A stretch of DNA of 64,000 bases, from NCBI GenBank assembly GCA_937924775.1, contig CALDUT010000001.1:620001-684000 (forward strand), written 5' to 3'. This DNA is from an uncultured Gemmata sp. GTDB taxonomy: Bacteria; Planctomycetota; Planctomycetia; Gemmatales; Gemmataceae. Below the pieces are notes generated by a model. That model saw only the letters and a list, made by a program, of their open reading frames with translations, was not told the DNA's origin and searched no databases. Below are positions 62,433 to 64,000 of this stretch, piece after piece. The stretch's first letter is position 1, and every line of letters begins with the position of its first letter. Both the position numbers and the translations under genes were made by a program.

Positions 62433-63914
62433 ATGTGTACATGCAGGCTGGCGTGCAATCGGTTTCGGATGGTGTTGACCGCGTGTGCGGTACTCGTCGG
62501 TTCGTCGGTCGCGTTCGCTCAAGCCGGTAAGCCAGTCAGTTTCATCAACGATGTCGCCCCGATTCTCAAAGAGAATTGCCTGGCTTGTCACGATGCCAAG
62601 AAAAAATCCGGCAAGTACGACATGACGACCTACGAGAAAATTCTCGCTGGCGGCTCGGGGGGGGAGCCGATCGTGCCCGGCGACCCGGAGGGCAGCGAAT
62701 TCTATGAACTGATCGTGACTACCGAGCAACGCCGCATGCCTCCCCGCGACAAAGGCGAGGCGGTACCTCAGGAGAAAGCTGCCATCATTGCGCAATGGAT
62801 CAAAGAAGGGGCCAAGCTCGATGCGGGCGTTGATCCGAAAGCCGATTTGGTGAAGGAATTGCGGATCCGCTGGAAACCACCGGTTCCGCCCAAAGTGTAC
62901 CCGTTCCCGGCGATCGTGAATGCTTTGGCGTTCACTCCTGACAACCAGCATTTAATTGTGGGCGGCCATCACGAACTGACGGTATGGGAAGTGGCGACCG
63001 GCAAGTTGGTCAAGCGTATCTACACGCGAGCGGAACGGGCCTACGGGTTGGCGTTTCTGCCCGATGGCAAGCTCGCGGTCGCCGGCGGCCGCCCGGGCCA
63101 AGAAGGGGATGTCCGCATCTACGACATTCAGGCCAAGGGCGCAAAAGACGCTGAGGTGGAAATTCTCGATGGCGTCAACGATCCGGCGGTTCTGGTCAAG
63201 CACCTGTTTGATGTCGATGACTCGGTCTTGTGTCTGGCCGTCACACCCGATGGCAAAACACTCGCGGCCGGCGGCTGCGACCGGGCAGTGCGGGTGTTTG
63301 ATCTGTCGAACGGTTGGGACAAAGCCAAACTGACGCAAACCGTCGAAAATCACGCCGATTGGGTTCTCGGCTGTGCGCTCACGGCCGACGGGAGGTACCT
63401 GGTCACTGCGGGGCGTGACAAAACCGCCAAGGTGTGGGATTTGCAAGCGAAAGAATCAGTGGTGACGTTCCCCGAACACAAGGAAATCGTCTACGCAGTC
63501 GCGGTCAAAGCCGATGGCAGTGCCGGCTTCTCCGTGGGGGCCGATAAGCAAATTCGCACTTGGAAACCCAATGGCGAAGGCAAGCAAGTCAAAAACGCCG
63601 GTGGCCACAGCGACGAGGTGTTCAAGGTGGTCGCCCATCCCAAGCAACCGCTGCTGGCGACCTCGAGTGCGGATAAAACCGTGCGGCTGTGGGATGCCAA
63701 CAACCTGACCTCAATCAAACAACTGACCGGCTTGGGCGATTATGTGTACGCAGTGGCTTTCAGCACCGATGGCGAACTGGTCGCCGCCGGCAGCTACGAT
63801 GGCACTGTCGCGGTGTGGAAGGTCCGTGACGGCAGCACGGTGAAAGTCTTCAACGCCAGCCCCGGGGTAACCAACCCAGCTGCACCCGTCGAACCAGGCA
63901 AGACGAAAAAGTGA
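62433..63914 (+). CDS. Cytochrome c / WD40 fusion protein
   Basis: 493 residues, secreted. A signal peptide (about 1-30, hydrophobic MVLTACAVLVGSSVAFAQA) precedes a planctomycete cytochrome c domain with VAPILKENCLACHDAKKKSG, so CxxCH is Cys-Leu-Ala-Cys-His, followed by MPPRDKGEAVP with an axial-type Met. From about residue 165 onward a WD40 propeller of about seven blades (LAFTPDNQHLIVGG, FSTDGELVAAGSYDG). Such fusions are typical of planctomycetes and may tether redox domains to protein partners at the cell envelope. Start at ATG 62433; a second ATG, 12 codons on, is possible. Follows the tRNA array. Confidence 0.85.
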   Translation: MCTCRLACNRFRMVLTACAVLVGSSVAFAQAGKPVSFINDVAPILKENCLACHDAKKKSGKYDMTTYEKILAGGSGGEPIVPGDPEGSEFYELIVTTEQRRMPPRDKGEAVPQEKAAIIAQWIKEGAKLDAGVDPKADLVKELRIRWKPPVPPKVYPFPAIVNALAFTPDNQHLIVGGHHELTVWEVATGKLVKRIYTRAERAYGLAFLPDGKLAVAGGRPGQEGDVRIYDIQAKGAKDAEVEILDGVNDPAVLVKHLFDVDDSVLCLAVTPDGKTLAAGGCDRAVRVFDLSNGWDKAKLTQTVENHADWVLGCALTADGRYLVTAGRDKTAKVWDLQAKESVVTFPEHKEIVYAVAVKADGSAGFSVGADKQIRTWKPNGEGKQVKNAGGHSDEVFKVVAHPKQPLLATSSADKTVRLWDANNLTSIKQLTGLGDYVYAVAFSTDGELVAAGSYDGTVAVWKVRDGSTVKVFNASPGVTNPAAPVEPGKTKK

Positions 63915-64000
63915 CACGATCAGGTAAGGACGTGCCACACATCCGGTGAGGCACCTGAGCCGGCGACCCGTTTCTTTCAGCAGTGAGAAAGTGCCCCTCC
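63915..64000. other. Window end, no gene seen
   Basis: The last 86 bases after the cytochrome/WD40 gene contain no recognisable feature. Confidence 0.4.

Noticed and set aside
1-64000. CRISPR arrays, insertion sequences, rRNA genes, prophage
   Set aside because: No regularly spaced repeats, transposase, rRNA or phage structural genes were recognised; the ParB-like gene alone is not enough to call a prophage.

Overview
The window is high-GC DNA from a bacterium of the Planctomycetota, most likely the Gemmatales/Gemmataceae. This rests on gene content, not on any database search: two DUF1501 proteins with Tat-type leaders, a TIGR03000-type domain, a HYExAFE-family protein, a cytochrome-c/WD40 fusion typical of planctomycetes, tetrahydromethanopterin-linked C1 genes (fae and a methylene-H4MPT dehydrogenase), a squalene route (hpnD/hpnE) and many prepilin-like proteins.

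Layout. 1-7.2 kb: four plus-strand genes for prepilin-like proteins, the first cut by the window edge, closed by a strong hairpin. 7.4-10.7 kb: mfd. 10.7-16.0 kb, minus strand: a small [2Fe-2S] protein, a lipoprotein-like methyltransferase behind thrC, and a secreted WD40 protein. 16.2-20.0 kb: a sugar-isomerase-like protein, nuoN and tatD. 20.0-27.0 kb: ROK kinase, HEAT-repeat protein, an SDR behind scpA, glgC, a lipoprotein and a decayed zinc-ribbon gene. 27.2-37.8 kb: ParB-like protein, DUF1501 protein, TPR protein, a lone CoA-transferase subunit, Nudix hydrolase, site-2 protease, hisS, a HYExAFE predicted nuclease, a second isomerase-like protein, and oxyR. 37.5-41.7 kb: a small membrane protein with selA, a second DUF1501 gene, and recA. 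41.9-44.2 kb, minus strand: the H4MPT dehydrogenase, fae and a DUF2760 gene. 44.5-53.7 kb: eight co-directional genes (SDR, phosphatase-like, asparagine synthase, three-part ABC exporter, hpnD, hpnE). 53.7-59 kb: repeats, two membrane-protein genes, an AT-rich spacer with a parS-like palindrome and a hairpin, then rsmH, a sigma-like factor and an MCE/OmpA-like protein. 59.2-61.4 kb: a predicted selenoprotein, an O-methyltransferase and ribD. 61.6-62.1 kb: an array of tRNA and tRNA-like genes. 62.4-63.9 kb: the cytochrome/WD40 protein.

Most notable observation. The gene at 59251-59598 reads as one continuous MerP-like (HMA) metal-binding lipoprotein only if two in-frame TGA codons are decoded. 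Both TGAs sit exactly where the family has the two metal-binding cysteines, turning GMTCxxCP into GMT-U-A-T-U-P (U = selenocysteine). A short hairpin with a GGU-containing loop lies just after the second TGA, and selA is present about 20 kb away. I read it as a selenoprotein with a UxxU metal site. ORF callers would split it into a truncated lipoprotein and an unrelated small ORF.

Other points of interest are the tRNA-like genes with leucine anticodons but short variable loops, the parS-like site, the lipoprotein-anchored methyltransferase, the SDR lacking its catalytic tyrosine, and the ABC exporter next to squalene genes.
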